Made by a program: the position numbers and the translations under genes | Part shown: positions 44,686 to 53,921 of the stretch, piece after piece | Layout of the letters: every line of letters starts with the position of its first letter | How positions within the stretch are numbered: position 1 is the stretch's first letter | Assembly: GCF_002906655.1 (NCBI RefSeq) | Contig: NZ_CP025795.1 | Span: forward strand, 682,001 to 746,000 | Direction of reading: 5' to 3' | Length of the DNA stretch: 64,000 nt | Source of the DNA: Vibrio hyugaensis | GTDB lineage: Bacteria; Pseudomonadota; Gammaproteobacteria; Enterobacterales; Vibrionaceae | The notes under the pieces: model-generated | Told to the model about the DNA's origin: nothing | The model's input: the letters and a program-made list of their open reading frames with translations, nothing else | Databases searched by the model: none

Positions 44686-45153
44686 ATTTGTCTCGTGTTA
44701 CTACTAGTCAATACTTGCCATATCCCATGACATAAATATTCACTAAACATCCGTATTTAATCACAGTGTGCGGAGGTTACCCGCAAACTGCATCCATTGC
44801 AATACTATTCATTAAATACATCTAGTTATTCAGCCGTTTTTTCGGTTAAAAGTGCCAAACATAGAATCTTGTATATGAATTTGTTGATCATGTTGGAAAA
44901 TTGTAGCACGTGAGCTGCTCGGCGCAGACTGTTAAGTGGTACAGTGTGACTAGAACAATAAAAAGCGTAGTAAATGTGATTCGGATCTCAAGGCATATGC
45001 AACGTTTTCTGTTAGTAGTATTACTTTATGTAGGGGTTTATAGGATAAAACTCTGAGTGCTACTTGAAAGTGAAGTTCTTTAGATAAAGCAAAGATGAAG
45101 AGGGTGTATAAAGAGGACGGTTCAAGACAAATGCTTAAACCGTCATAATTGCG
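44686..45153. other. 468-bp intergenic region, no gene seen
   Basis: AT-rich. It carries the yjiH promoter at its left end. A short dyad (TGCGG around 44768 with CCGCA) is the only structure noticed. I found no ORF, repeat or RNA gene. Confidence 0.35.
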
Positions 45154-45825
45154 TTAGGTGGTTTGATTGCGACTAATGAGGAAAAGATAACCCCAATATG
45201 CAAATGCGATGATGAAGGCCAAAATCGCAGGGAATGCTAATGCATAGAGTTCAAACGCATTAAACAACGTGGCTCCGGCAGTACCACCCAATAAAAAGCC
45301 AAAGAATATAAAGATAAACAGCTTGGCTTTACGACGGTCAAATTGGCGACCACGTAAGCTTTCCCCAATCATGATACCAAGATCGGTAATAATGCCGGTC
45401 ATATGAGTGGTACGCACAACCGCGCCACTAAAAGTGGTGATCATAGCGTTCTGCAATCCACATGCAGCAGAAGCAAGGTACTGGCCATAGACATTACCTT
45501 GAACCAGAAAGCCCAAGCTGAGAAGCAACAAGCTACCTTCAATACAGAGTGCCACGCCGTAGCGACGGCCTAGCTTAAGTGCGCTGCTTTCGATAAAGAA
45601 TCCACTAAACGCAGAACCAATCAAAAAGCTGAATACGATGAAGAGCAGATGGATAGTGCTGTCTGCATCGGTTAATAAGCTGTTCCCTAGCTGAGTTACG
45701 GTTCCGGAAAGATGCGTTATCGCTTGATGTTGAAAGCCAAGGAGACCCACGGCATTGACACAACCTGCTAAAAGAGCAAGTAAAAATGCGCCATATTCCA
45801 CCCAACGAGGAAGTCTGGAAATCAC
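45154..45825 (-). CDS. YoaK-family (DUF1275) membrane protein
   Basis: 223 residues with six hydrophobic helices. DUF1275 features include ALLAGCVNAVGLLGFQHQAITHLSGTVTQLG, AACGLQNAMITTFSGAVVRTTHMTGIITDLG and a C-terminal GFLLGGTAGA. These are inner-membrane proteins of unknown transport role. It is monocistronic with no informative neighbours. Confidence 0.85.
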   Translation of the reverse strand: MISRLPRWVEYGAFLLALLAGCVNAVGLLGFQHQAITHLSGTVTQLGNSLLTDADSTIHLLFIVFSFLIGSAFSGFFIESSALKLGRRYGVALCIEGSLLLLSLGFLVQGNVYGQYLASAACGLQNAMITTFSGAVVRTTHMTGIITDLGIMIGESLRGRQFDRRKAKLFIFIFFGFLLGGTAGATLFNAFELYALAFPAILAFIIAFAYWGYLFLISRNQTT

Positions 45826-45977
45826 AATAAAACCTCACCAAATGTTAGGAGCAGATTATAGCGCTCATGGCACGGAACGAAAGTACTTCCGCTACTACTT
45901 GGTTGATCATTCTCAATAAAGTCTCAACTATTATTGAGCCGATTCAAATAAATAAAGAGCGAGTAGAGAATAACAGC

Positions 45978-46379
45978 TTAGATTATGTGTTCCATGGGGC
46001 ATTCAAAACTGACCCAACCGTGTTTTCTTTGCTCATAAATAGAAACGGTCGGTTCAGGGAATTCTTTGTCATTAAACAATCCCATAGGAATCACGGCGTA
46101 ATCGGGTGCGTCCAACAATTGTAAACGCATGGTCGTGCCGCACGCAGGGCAGAACTCGTATTGAACTTGATTGCCTGAATCAGCAATTCGAATGTAACTG
46201 GTGACGTTACCATCAAGGATGACTTGGTCTTTGTTGAATCGAGCTTGAACGCCGAACACACTTCCCGTGCGTTTTTGGCACTCGAAGCAATGGTAGACAG
46301 AAGTGCGAATAGGTTCTGCGGTGCAGCGCAGTTGAACTAAACCACAGGCGCATTCACAGGTGTGGGTGATTTTTGTCAT
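45978..46379 (-). CDS. GFA/CENP-V-family zinc protein
   Basis: 133 residues from the ATG at 46379 (GGGAAG Shine-Dalgarno; an upstream ATG at 46403 is less well placed). Zn-binding cysteines are in CECACGLVQLRC, HCFECQKRTGS and FCPACGTTM. The fold is that of glutathione-dependent formaldehyde-activating enzyme (Gfa) and CENP-V. Whether it binds glutathione or formaldehyde is unknown; most bacterial members are uncharacterised. Confidence 0.85.
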   Translation of the reverse strand: MTKITHTCECACGLVQLRCTAEPIRTSVYHCFECQKRTGSVFGVQARFNKDQVILDGNVTSYIRIADSGNQVQYEFCPACGTTMRLQLLDAPDYAVIPMGLFNDKEFPEPTVSIYEQRKHGWVSFECPMEHII

Positions 46380-46589
46380 CGTTCTTCCCAATCGGTTGCT
46401 CATCATTCAACCATCTCACTTCACGATACTGGCTCAATGATAAGATCTTGGTTTGACGTCACTTGAGTACAGTTTAGTTTAATTTTGAAACACTTGAGGT
46501 TCGACACCTCAGTGGTGGATGCGGTGATGACATCTGATTTGGTATATACTCCGTGCATAATTAGAGAACAAGAACACAAGGAAGTCTTC

Positions 46590-47222
46590 ATGGCTCGTAA
46601 AAGAATCCTACCTATTCCCCTCATTCTACTTATCCCGATCGTTTTGCTTGCAGCAGTGATTATCGCTGGTATTTATCGTTTTAGTCTTTCTGATGACGAA
46701 ATCATGGCGAAGTTTCCTCAAGCGCAGGCCCAATCCAATCCCATTGTCGAAGAAGTATTGGGCATTCAGTCACGAAACCCATGGACCGTCCAAGTCCCAG
46801 AACAGGGGGCGGTGACTTTCTTACAAGAGTGGGATAAAGAGCATGGCTACTTAAAAGGGGAGTACGATGCGGGCGGAACAAAAGGATCTGTACTGGTACC
46901 AACTGAATTTATTGCCAAGCGAGACATTGAGGATACCACTTGGATTGCCGCTCCAGTGATAGTGACGACACAAGGTTCAGGCGCATTTTACTACCTTGGT
47001 TTGTTTAAGTTTGATCCCGTGCCAAGTCGTGTGGTGTTACTTAATAGCGTGTTTGTTGGCGATCGAATTCAAATGTCGCAGCTTGAATGGATAGATGACA
47101 AACAGATATCGCTATCTTACTTAGAACATGGTGAGGATCAAGCGATGGCAGAACAACCAGAACAATTGATATCGAAGACGCTCAAGCGTGTAGGTAATGA
47201 CCTACATATGCAACAGTACTGA
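46590..47222 (+). CDS. hypothetical membrane-anchored protein
   Basis: 210 residues from ATG 46590 (Shine-Dalgarno AAGGA). One N-terminal membrane helix (ILPIPLILLIPIVLLAAVIIAGIY) is followed by a soluble, beta-rich domain likely in the periplasm (WTVQVPEQGAVTFLQEWDKE, GSGAFYYLGLFKFDPVPSR). I recognise no family. It is followed 120 bp downstream by a cell-wall endopeptidase gene. Confidence 0.7.
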   Translation: MARKRILPIPLILLIPIVLLAAVIIAGIYRFSLSDDEIMAKFPQAQAQSNPIVEEVLGIQSRNPWTVQVPEQGAVTFLQEWDKEHGYLKGEYDAGGTKGSVLVPTEFIAKRDIEDTTWIAAPVIVTTQGSGAFYYLGLFKFDPVPSRVVLLNSVFVGDRIQMSQLEWIDDKQISLSYLEHGEDQAMAEQPEQLISKTLKRVGNDLHMQQY

Positions 47223-47342
47223 ATTTTTTTGTCTTCTGTAAAAAATAAGTGTTTTCTGCGCTAGATCTCGTAATTACCTAGTGATTTCTTATGCGGGAAT
47301 GCATAAGCTATGAGCCTTGTTATAAAGGAGATAGTAATTCCC

Positions 47343-48629
47343 GTGTCTACAAATGAAATTACAACAAGACGGTTGCCGAATCTGACAAGTCGTAAAGCGC
47401 TACTGTTGTACTCCTTGCCAGTATTAGTTGCGATTGGTGTTTCCAACTCTCTCAAAGAGTCTTCCCTTACCAAAACCATCGCCTTAAACCTGCCAGAGTC
47501 GCAGGTTGTTGAAAAAATTCTTGATGCGAAGACAGCCGTCGTTGTCACGCCACCCAATTTTGAATATCAAATCCAAGCAGGTGACAACCTGAGCACCATT
47601 TTCAGCCAATTGGGTCTTGGCTACAGTTCGCTGATGAAAGTGATGGAAACGGATTTAAACTTCCTTGCCCTTGATACGCTGAAACCAGGCAATACGCTGC
47701 GTTTTTGGCTTGATGAATCGACAGGTGAATTAGATAAGATGGAGCTGCAATTCTCCATCGCAGACAAAGTGGTTTACCACCGTAATGATGACGGCAGCTA
47801 CGATTTCTCAGATATCTCTATCCCAGGTGTATGGCACCAAGAGCCTCTCGTCGGTGTGATTCGTGGCAGCTTCTCTTCTTCTGCACATCGTTTGGGCTTA
47901 AGTTCGGCTGAAATTAGCCAAGTTGTGAACTTACTTAAAGAGCAAGTGAATTTCGGCAAAGACTTGCGTGCAGGCGATCGTTTTGAAGTCGTGCGTCGTT
48001 CTCAGACGATTGATGGTGTATCGACGGGTAAAAACGAAATTGAAGCGATTAAGATCTACAATCGTGGCCGTGAAGTGACGGCTTACCTTCATACTGATGG
48101 TCAATTCTATAACGCAAAAGGTGAAAGCCTACAGCGTGCCTTCCAACGCTACCCTGTTAGCCGAAATTGGCGTATTAGCTCGGGCTTTAACCCGAACCGG
48201 CTACACCCAGTAACGGGGCGTGTAGCTCCTCACAATGGTACTGACTGGGCTGTGCCGATTGGTACTCCTGTAGAAGCGACGGGTGATGGTACGGTGATCA
48301 TGACACGTAAACACCCATATGCGGGCAATTATGTGGTGATCGAGCACGGCAGCAAATACAAAACTCGCTACCTTCACTTGAGTAAGATCTTAGTCAAGAA
48401 AGGTCAGAAAGTTTCTCGTGGCCAACGTATTGGTCTATCCGGTAAAACGGGTCGTGTGACTGGCCCACACCTCCACTATGAGTTGATTGAATACGGTCGT
48501 CCGGTGAACGCGATGCGCGCGAAGATCCCGATGGCAAGTTCAGTACCTAAGAAAGAAATGGCCTCTTTTGTAGCAAACCGTAATGAAATGGATAAGCTGC
48601 TTAAAGACAAAGAGAAAGCTGTTCTTTAA
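47343..48629 (+). CDS. M23 peptidoglycan DD-endopeptidase with LysM-like domain (Shy family)
   Basis: About 428 residues if GTG 47343 is used (AAGGAG 12 nt upstream). An in-frame ATG at 47310 has no ribosome site. One N-terminal membrane or signal segment is followed by an OapA/LysM-like domain (YQIQAGDNLSTIFSQLGLG), a Csd3-like domain and a C-terminal M23 domain with the zinc ligands in PHNGTDWAVP and GPHLHYEL. It cuts peptide crosslinks to allow cell-wall growth. Vibrio homologues are ShyA/B/C; which one this is cannot be decided here. It ends in a strong terminator. Confidence 0.87.
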   Translation: MSTNEITTRRLPNLTSRKALLLYSLPVLVAIGVSNSLKESSLTKTIALNLPESQVVEKILDAKTAVVVTPPNFEYQIQAGDNLSTIFSQLGLGYSSLMKVMETDLNFLALDTLKPGNTLRFWLDESTGELDKMELQFSIADKVVYHRNDDGSYDFSDISIPGVWHQEPLVGVIRGSFSSSAHRLGLSSAEISQVVNLLKEQVNFGKDLRAGDRFEVVRRSQTIDGVSTGKNEIEAIKIYNRGREVTAYLHTDGQFYNAKGESLQRAFQRYPVSRNWRISSGFNPNRLHPVTGRVAPHNGTDWAVPIGTPVEATGDGTVIMTRKHPYAGNYVVIEHGSKYKTRYLHLSKILVKKGQKVSRGQRIGLSGKTGRVTGPHLHYELIEYGRPVNAMRAKIPMASSVPKKEMASFVANRNEMDKLLKDKEKAVL

Positions 48630-48634
48630 TTGAA

Positions 48635-48666
48635 TAAAAAAGACCAAACATTGTTTGGTCTTTTTT
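48635..48666. terminator. bidirectional intrinsic terminator
   Basis: AAAAAGACCAAACA / TGTTTGGTCTTTTT nearly perfect stem; shared by the endopeptidase and the convergent GGDEF-EAL gene, whose stop codon lies in the right arm. Confidence 0.9.
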
Positions 48667-50497
48667 ATGCGCTCTTGGCTTGCTTTTCATTGATGATTGA
48701 AACGAGTTCTTCGACACTATGCGGCCTTGAATAAAAATACCCTTGAATGTGATGACACCCCATCTCAATTAGTTTTTGCAATGCTCGGTCGTCTTCCACT
48801 CCCTCTGCAATTAAGTCGACTTCAAGCAATTGCGCTAACTGGGCAATCAGCAAAACCACTTGCTCGGATGTCGTATTGGTTAGCATGTTGCGCACAAATG
48901 TTGCGTCGATCTTGATGCTATCAATCGGGTAGTTGTGGATGTAGTTCAAACTCGAATAGCCAGTACCGAAGTCATCCAATGCAACCTTGAACCCCAGGTA
49001 GCGGAGTGAGTTCAATACCATCTGTTCTCTGCCACTTTGCGATAACAGCACTGTCTCTGTGAGCTCTATAACAAAGTCTGAAGCTTGATGATCATATTTC
49101 TCCAAAATTCTTGTTAGGTAGTTTATATAGCGGTTGGAATCGACCAGTTCATGTGCAGAACAATTGACCGACAGCTTCACTGTGTATCCTAATTCTCTTT
49201 CCAGATTTTGTTTCGCTCGGCAGGCTAATTCAACAATGCGCTCTCCCAATTCAATGATCAAACCCGATTGTTCAGCAGCTTCGATAAACTCGACAGGAGA
49301 GACACTGCCATAAGTGCTGCTGTTCCAACGTGCCAATATTTCAAAATAATCCCAACGGTCATTGGTGATATCGACAATAGGCTGAACGACGACATAGAGT
49401 TCTTCGTTTTCATCGATACTTAAGCGCAATTGGCCTCGTAATGCTTCTATTAATTGTGTTTGGCGGTGGTACAAAGCACTCAAGTGAGTATCGTAGTGTT
49501 GTATGCGAGTATCTCGGTGCTTTTTACAATCTTTCAGGGCGAGGCTCGCATTCAGAATTAAATCGTCGCTATTGAGCATATGAACGGGTGCGCGAGCAAT
49601 ACCAATGCTGACAGTGAAAGAAATTCGGTTTGATTTATCGATATAGCCAGCTTCTATCTTGTCCAAAATTTCTTGGCACACCGCAACAGGATCTTCATCG
49701 TAAGTAATGAAAGCAAACTCATCTCCAGCAACACGGAAAGCATTGTTTGGTGAGGTGAGGCTCTGTTGTATGGCATTGGCCGTGAATTTGATGATCTGGT
49801 CACCAATGTAATTGCCGTTAATGTCGTTGATGGACTTGAAATTATCAATGTCTAAATAGGCAAGGCTAAAAGGGCGGCTAGCGAGTTGAGTTAAGGTTTC
49901 AAGGGTATCGGCTAGGCAACTTCGATTAAGTAACCCCGTTAGGTTATCGTGCGAAACTTCATAACTCAGTTGGTTTAGTAGCTTGTCTGACCGTTCGCTT
50001 ATCCATTTTTCACGTAGACTGTGAATAATCACGTTGGAAAAAAAACGGTGATTCTCAATGATATCTTTCGCTTCTTTTTCTCCAACCGCGCGAGGAAAAG
50101 TCGAAAGCAAAATCCCCAGTACTTCGCCGGCATGCGTCTTTAACGGCAACCCTATGTAGGCTTGGATCCCTGCATCTTGAAACATCTGATCTTCGGGATA
50201 GAGGCGATAGACCTCTTCTTGATAGAAGATGACCTCACCAATGTCTTGTGCGACTTTTTCACAAGGCGTCCCGGCGAGTCCATAGCTCATGTTGTCTGTA
50301 ATGGTTCCGCTGCTCGAATGAGAGAGAGTAACCGCGCAGTGTTGGAGGTGCGCGATCTCCACCACACATGTACAGTGACTTTGAAATTGCTGATGAAGAT
50401 CTAGCGTTACTCTGTTGAGTAAGGCATTGCCATTCAACTTCAGAATTTCATCAAGCACTTGGATACTAATTTGTTCACGACCCATTGAACACTTCAC
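48665..50497 (-). CDS. GAF-GGDEF-EAL cyclic-di-GMP signalling protein
   Basis: 610 residues. A GAF-like sensor (about 15-165, with AYIGLPLKTHAGEVLGILL) precedes a GGDEF domain with AGDEF at the signature (about 260). A complete-looking EAL domain follows: E in FEILARW (about 385), LSVNCS, DDFGTGYSS, IKIDATFV, AEGVED and HIQGYFYSRP. The EAL residues needed for c-di-GMP hydrolysis are present, so phosphodiesterase activity is likely. AGDEF can still be catalytic, so synthesis is possible. No membrane segment is seen. GTG 50497 and ATG 50485 are alternative starts. Confidence 0.9.
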   Translation of the reverse strand: MKCSMGREQISIQVLDEILKLNGNALLNRVTLDLHQQFQSHCTCVVEIAHLQHCAVTLSHSSSGTITDNMSYGLAGTPCEKVAQDIGEVIFYQEEVYRLYPEDQMFQDAGIQAYIGLPLKTHAGEVLGILLSTFPRAVGEKEAKDIIENHRFFSNVIIHSLREKWISERSDKLLNQLSYEVSHDNLTGLLNRSCLADTLETLTQLASRPFSLAYLDIDNFKSINDINGNYIGDQIIKFTANAIQQSLTSPNNAFRVAGDEFAFITYDEDPVAVCQEILDKIEAGYIDKSNRISFTVSIGIARAPVHMLNSDDLILNASLALKDCKKHRDTRIQHYDTHLSALYHRQTQLIEALRGQLRLSIDENEELYVVVQPIVDITNDRWDYFEILARWNSSTYGSVSPVEFIEAAEQSGLIIELGERIVELACRAKQNLERELGYTVKLSVNCSAHELVDSNRYINYLTRILEKYDHQASDFVIELTETVLLSQSGREQMVLNSLRYLGFKVALDDFGTGYSSLNYIHNYPIDSIKIDATFVRNMLTNTTSEQVVLLIAQLAQLLEVDLIAEGVEDDRALQKLIEMGCHHIQGYFYSRPHSVEELVSIINEKQAKSA

Positions 50498-50706
50498 CCG
50501 ACGTTGTCATTAATACGTATCGTGCTTTTGATAGTTTTATTACACGACCATCTCTTATTTAATCGATATGCATCAAGTTAACTATTGTTTACTTCCCACG
50601 ATTTTTCAAACTCTGAATGCTCAGGAAGGTATTTTTCAACCATTAGGTGAGGTAGGTATGAATAGGCTCTCATCAAAGTGGTAGTAACAGTGGGTGGAAG
50701 TAGTTA
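50498..50706. other. intergenic region before the GGDEF-EAL gene
   Basis: Together with the repeat element and the next 29 bp this gives a 430-bp gene-free stretch. It must contain the promoter of the minus-strand GGDEF-EAL gene; nothing else was recognised. Confidence 0.35.
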
Positions 50707-50898
50707 GGGCCTGTTGACCTTTCGAGCTGATTTTTGCAGCGAATTGTTGGGTATTTATACAAGGCAGAGGTTTTGATGTGTAGTAGCCTACATAAAAAGT
50801 CGATAACGCAGTAGAAATGACCAACAAACGCTGCCCAAAGGGTTCGAGCTAGGCGCCCCCATCCGAACAAAATTTAACCACGAAAGATCAACAGGCCC
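50707..50898. mobile_element. MITE-like element, short copy (192 bp)
   Basis: This is the same element as at 23837-24127, with terminal inverted repeats GGGCCTGTTGACCTTTCG / complement of GGGCCTGTTGATCTTTCG. It lacks the roughly 99-bp hairpin block and retains a single CTAGGCGCCCCC segment, as expected if the block was deleted by recombination between the two copies of that segment, or was never inserted. TA lies on the left, but GA on the right, so no clear target duplication remains. Confidence 0.75.
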
Positions 50899-50927
50899 GA
50901 GTCTCTAGTACTTAAAGCACAAGAAGG

Positions 50928-51815
50928 CTAGTCTCTTTTCTCTTCAGCAAGGCGTGTTTTTAGGTAATCCAAAAACAGTTGAGTACGCGTGTGCTGGTAA
51001 TCTAACTTTGGATAATAAGCGTAAACCGTTGCTTCATCTGCGGTAACGTCTGGAAGAATAGGTACCAATGCACCTGATTTGAGTTCTTCTTTAATCATGA
51101 CATTGTTGGACAGTAATATCCCCATGCCTCGTTTTGCGCCATGGAAAAGCGCTTCAGGATTGGTTGTGGCGAAGTTGCCTGAGAGGCTGATCCGCTTGCC
51201 GCGGTTTGTTTTGAGTTCTCTGGTTGGTTTCTCACCCCAGATCAACATGTTATGTTTCGCCAGTTCTTCAATCGTTTGTGGCGTTCCGTGTTTCTCTAGG
51301 TAACTCGGCGCTGCGTAGAATTGTGCTTTGTGCTCGAACAGTGGGCTCGCTTTAAAACTTAGAGAATTGAGGTGTTCCAATTCTCTGCTGATGAACAAGT
51401 CCAAGCTCAACTCTGGAATTTGACCGGGCAATGTGGTGATGAGTTGAAGTTTAATGTCTGGGTATTTTTCTAGAAAATCATCAAGATAATGGACAAGGAA
51501 CTTAGAACCAACCGCAAGTGTTGCACCGATCTTAAGTAAGCCTGCTGGAGATTGATTTACCGAGCGTGTTTCGTCTAAAACAGACTGCCAAGAGTCTAGC
51601 TGTACTTTGGCTCGCTCGTAGAACAGCGCACCAGCTTCCGTTTGGCTAATGGAACGCGTCGTTCGCTTAAGCAATTGTACGCCAATTTTATCTTCTAGCC
51701 ATTGGATGCGTTTGCTGATGGCTGAGCTGGTGGTGTTGAGTTTTCTGGCTGCTGCGTTGAAGCTTCCTTCTTCCACCACACGAATATAGCTATTTACACT
51801 CTGAATCCAATCCAT
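50928..51815 (-). CDS. LysR-family transcriptional regulator
   Basis: 295 residues with an N-terminal winged HTH (VNSYIRVVEEGSFNAAARKLN, SAISKRIQWLEDKIGVQLL) and a periplasmic-binding-like effector domain. It is divergent from a Bcr/CflA-type MFS exporter gene across 108 bp, the classic layout for a LysR regulator controlling its neighbour. The effector is unknown. Confidence 0.92.
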   Translation of the reverse strand: MDWIQSVNSYIRVVEEGSFNAAARKLNTTSSAISKRIQWLEDKIGVQLLKRTTRSISQTEAGALFYERAKVQLDSWQSVLDETRSVNQSPAGLLKIGATLAVGSKFLVHYLDDFLEKYPDIKLQLITTLPGQIPELSLDLFISRELEHLNSLSFKASPLFEHKAQFYAAPSYLEKHGTPQTIEELAKHNMLIWGEKPTRELKTNRGKRISLSGNFATTNPEALFHGAKRGMGILLSNNVMIKEELKSGALVPILPDVTADEATVYAYYPKLDYQHTRTQLFLDYLKTRLAEEKRD

Positions 51816-51923
51816 TTTATTCTATCCTCGGTGGAAATAATGCCTTTCCATTTTGGTTTATTATCACCTTTGAGTAACTAATATACACTGTCTGTCGTGA
51901 AACTGTCATGATGTAAGGAGGAT

Positions 51924-53120
51924 ATGTTGCGTAAAACACCATTATTATTGGCGATGATGATCATCGCGACCGGTCAAGTGGGCGTCAGCATTTATCTTCC
52001 ATCTTTACCACTGATTGGTCATGATCTTAATCTACCGCAACACGCGATTCAAAATCTCGTCACGTTATTTCTCGTGGGCTTTGGCGTATCTCAGCTTTTT
52101 TATGGGCCGCTATCCGATTCAATAGGGCGCAGACCAGTGTTCATTCTCGGTCAAAGCGTGTATCTGGTTGGTACGGTTATCTGTATTGCGTTTGCAGAGC
52201 ATATTGCTGCGTTAGAAGCAGGACGCTTATTACAAGGCTTAGGCGCGGGCAGTGCTTCTGTTCTTGGTCGCTCTGTATTGCGAGACAGTTATGATGGTTC
52301 GCAATTGACTAAGGCGCTCTCTTATATTTCGGTGACTGCGTCAGTGATGCCGATTGTCGCCCCTTTATTTGGCGGCTGGATTGCCTATCACTTAAGTTGG
52401 CAAGCGGTTTTTGTTTTTGTCCTGTTTTATCTTGTTGCGATTTTTACTCTGGGCTTTATTGTGTTGCCGGAGACCTTACCTTATCCGAAACGTCGTTTTG
52501 AGCCTAAACGAGTCGCGCGAAATTATCTCACTCTACTAACCAACAAGCAGGTGATTGGTAGTGCGAGTTATAACTGGCTCAGTTACCTTTCTGCTTTGGT
52601 GACTTTGTCGTTATATCCATTCTTGATGCAGCAAGAGCTTGGTTTGACCGCCGCAGATTATGGCACATTGATGATTGTCCCTTCCGCTGGTTTATTGATG
52701 GGGAGCTTGGTGCTTAACTTCATCAATTCACGCTACAAAGAACAGCAGATTCTGTTGATGAGTTTTATTGTCGTTGCGGTATCTGGGGCTATGCTGTTGG
52801 TCTTGCCATTTACGGTAACGTCACTATTCATTGCATTTACCTGCTTGAGTTTCGCGCAAGGGATGTCATTCCCAGTTTCGATCAGTTTGTTGCTATCACC
52901 ACACAAGCAACAAGCCGGAGCCGTTTCTGCGCTGTCAGGATCGATACAAATGTGTCTTGCAGGTTTGTTTGGTGGGTACTTAGTAGAATATTGGGTGACC
53001 AGCCAGCATCAATTGGGTGTCTTCTATGTGTTGATTGCAGGGCTAAGCTGCGTGATTTTAGCACTGGGTCAGATTAGGACGCCTACTAACGATTTAGTGC
53101 AGCCAGAGAGCTTACGCTGA
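51924..53120 (+). CDS. Bcr/CflA-family MFS drug exporter
   Basis: 398 residues with 12 helices. The N-terminal IYLPSLPLIGHDLNLPQHAIQ and motif A-like GPLSDSIGRRPVFILGQ followed by RLLQGLGAGSASVLGRSVLRD are those of Bcr/CflA transporters, which are proton-driven exporters of bicyclomycin, sulfonamides, dipeptides or cysteine. Shine-Dalgarno AAGGAGG. It is probably controlled by the divergent LysR regulator. Confidence 0.9.
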   Translation: MLRKTPLLLAMMIIATGQVGVSIYLPSLPLIGHDLNLPQHAIQNLVTLFLVGFGVSQLFYGPLSDSIGRRPVFILGQSVYLVGTVICIAFAEHIAALEAGRLLQGLGAGSASVLGRSVLRDSYDGSQLTKALSYISVTASVMPIVAPLFGGWIAYHLSWQAVFVFVLFYLVAIFTLGFIVLPETLPYPKRRFEPKRVARNYLTLLTNKQVIGSASYNWLSYLSALVTLSLYPFLMQQELGLTAADYGTLMIVPSAGLLMGSLVLNFINSRYKEQQILLMSFIVVAVSGAMLLVLPFTVTSLFIAFTCLSFAQGMSFPVSISLLLSPHKQQAGAVSALSGSIQMCLAGLFGGYLVEYWVTSQHQLGVFYVLIAGLSCVILALGQIRTPTNDLVQPESLR

Positions 53121-53234
53121 ATATGCTTGCAAGCTTACGAGCTCCTTTCTAAAATGCGCAGCAAATTACGCTCGCTTAATGTTGACTCAAAAGAGTCATG
53201 CGAGCAAAACACCCGCTAATCGTTAGGTGAAACC

Positions 53235-53582
53235 ATGCAACAGAACGAATTTGAAGCTCTACTGAAAGAAATCGGTCAGAAAGAAAACCTACCTCAAGCG
53301 CTAGAATTATTGAAAGCGTCAGAAGAAGAGGAAGTGGCACTCGCTGCTGAATCATTAACTGGTCAATTTGGTCTTGCTGAAGTTGAAGGCGAAAAACGTA
53401 TTTACCACATTTCCGTTCAAACGGATGAGTCTGGTGAAGAGAAAGAATTCGTTGAACACGTTATGAACGAAGGCGATCACCTGATCAAGTTTGCGGCATG
53501 GTTCTTTGAGACCTTCTTTGAAATCAAACCAAAAGATACGTACAAAGCGGCAGGTAAAACGTACCAACAACCGAAACGTTAA
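53235..53582 (+). CDS. hypothetical acidic protein (115 residues)
   Basis: A soluble acidic N-terminal half (ALLKEIGQKENLPQALELLKA) is followed by a region with EKRIYHISVQTDESGEEKEF and an aromatic helix (IKFAAWFFETFFEI). No signal peptide. I recognise no family. It stands alone between the MFS gene and a short basic protein gene. Confidence 0.65.
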   Translation: MQQNEFEALLKEIGQKENLPQALELLKASEEEEVALAAESLTGQFGLAEVEGEKRIYHISVQTDESGEEKEFVEHVMNEGDHLIKFAAWFFETFFEIKPKDTYKAAGKTYQQPKR

Positions 53583-53716
53583 TCACGGTTCTAATTCGCT
53601 AGGATAAAACTTCTTGTAAGTAAATTACATATACTTTGTGATTTACGTCTTGTTTTTGCTGGTTTTCGGTGTAAAATTACAACATAAACCAGTCAATTAC
53701 TTCTTAGGAGAAGGTC

Positions 53717-53851
53717 ATGGGTTACGAACTTGGTGGCGTTTACATTGGCCAGATGATCGCAAAAGACGCGATGCACAAAGCGCTTTACGGCAAAACAAAG
53801 AAGAAGAAACCTTCAATGTTTGCTCGAGTGATGAAAAAGCTAGCGAATTAA
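53717..53851 (+). CDS. 44-residue basic small protein
   Basis: ATG 53717 follows a strong Shine-Dalgarno (TAGGAGAAGG). The product (starts MGYELGGVYIGQMIAKDAM, then KTKKKKPSMFARVMKKLAN) is basic at the C-terminus and could bind nucleic acid or membrane. An intrinsic terminator lies directly after the stop. This supports a real short gene over the longer overlapping frame at 53638, which has no ribosome site. Confidence 0.65.
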   Translation: MGYELGGVYIGQMIAKDAMHKALYGKTKKKKPSMFARVMKKLAN

Positions 53852-53855
53852 TACG

Positions 53856-53885
53856 AAAAGCCCTGATGTGATATCAGGGCTTTTT
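53856..53885 (+). terminator. intrinsic terminator after the 44-residue gene
   Basis: AAAAGCCCTGAT / ATCAGGGCTTTT stem with a 5-nt loop and T-run. Confidence 0.88.
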
Positions 53886-53921
53886 GCTTTCTTGTACGTA
53901 ACGTTTTTCTTATGAGCGATG

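Noticed and set aside
53638..53871. 77-codon ORF beginning MIYVLFLLV
   Set aside because: It has no ribosome site and overlaps, in another frame, a 44-codon gene with a strong Shine-Dalgarno and adjacent terminator.
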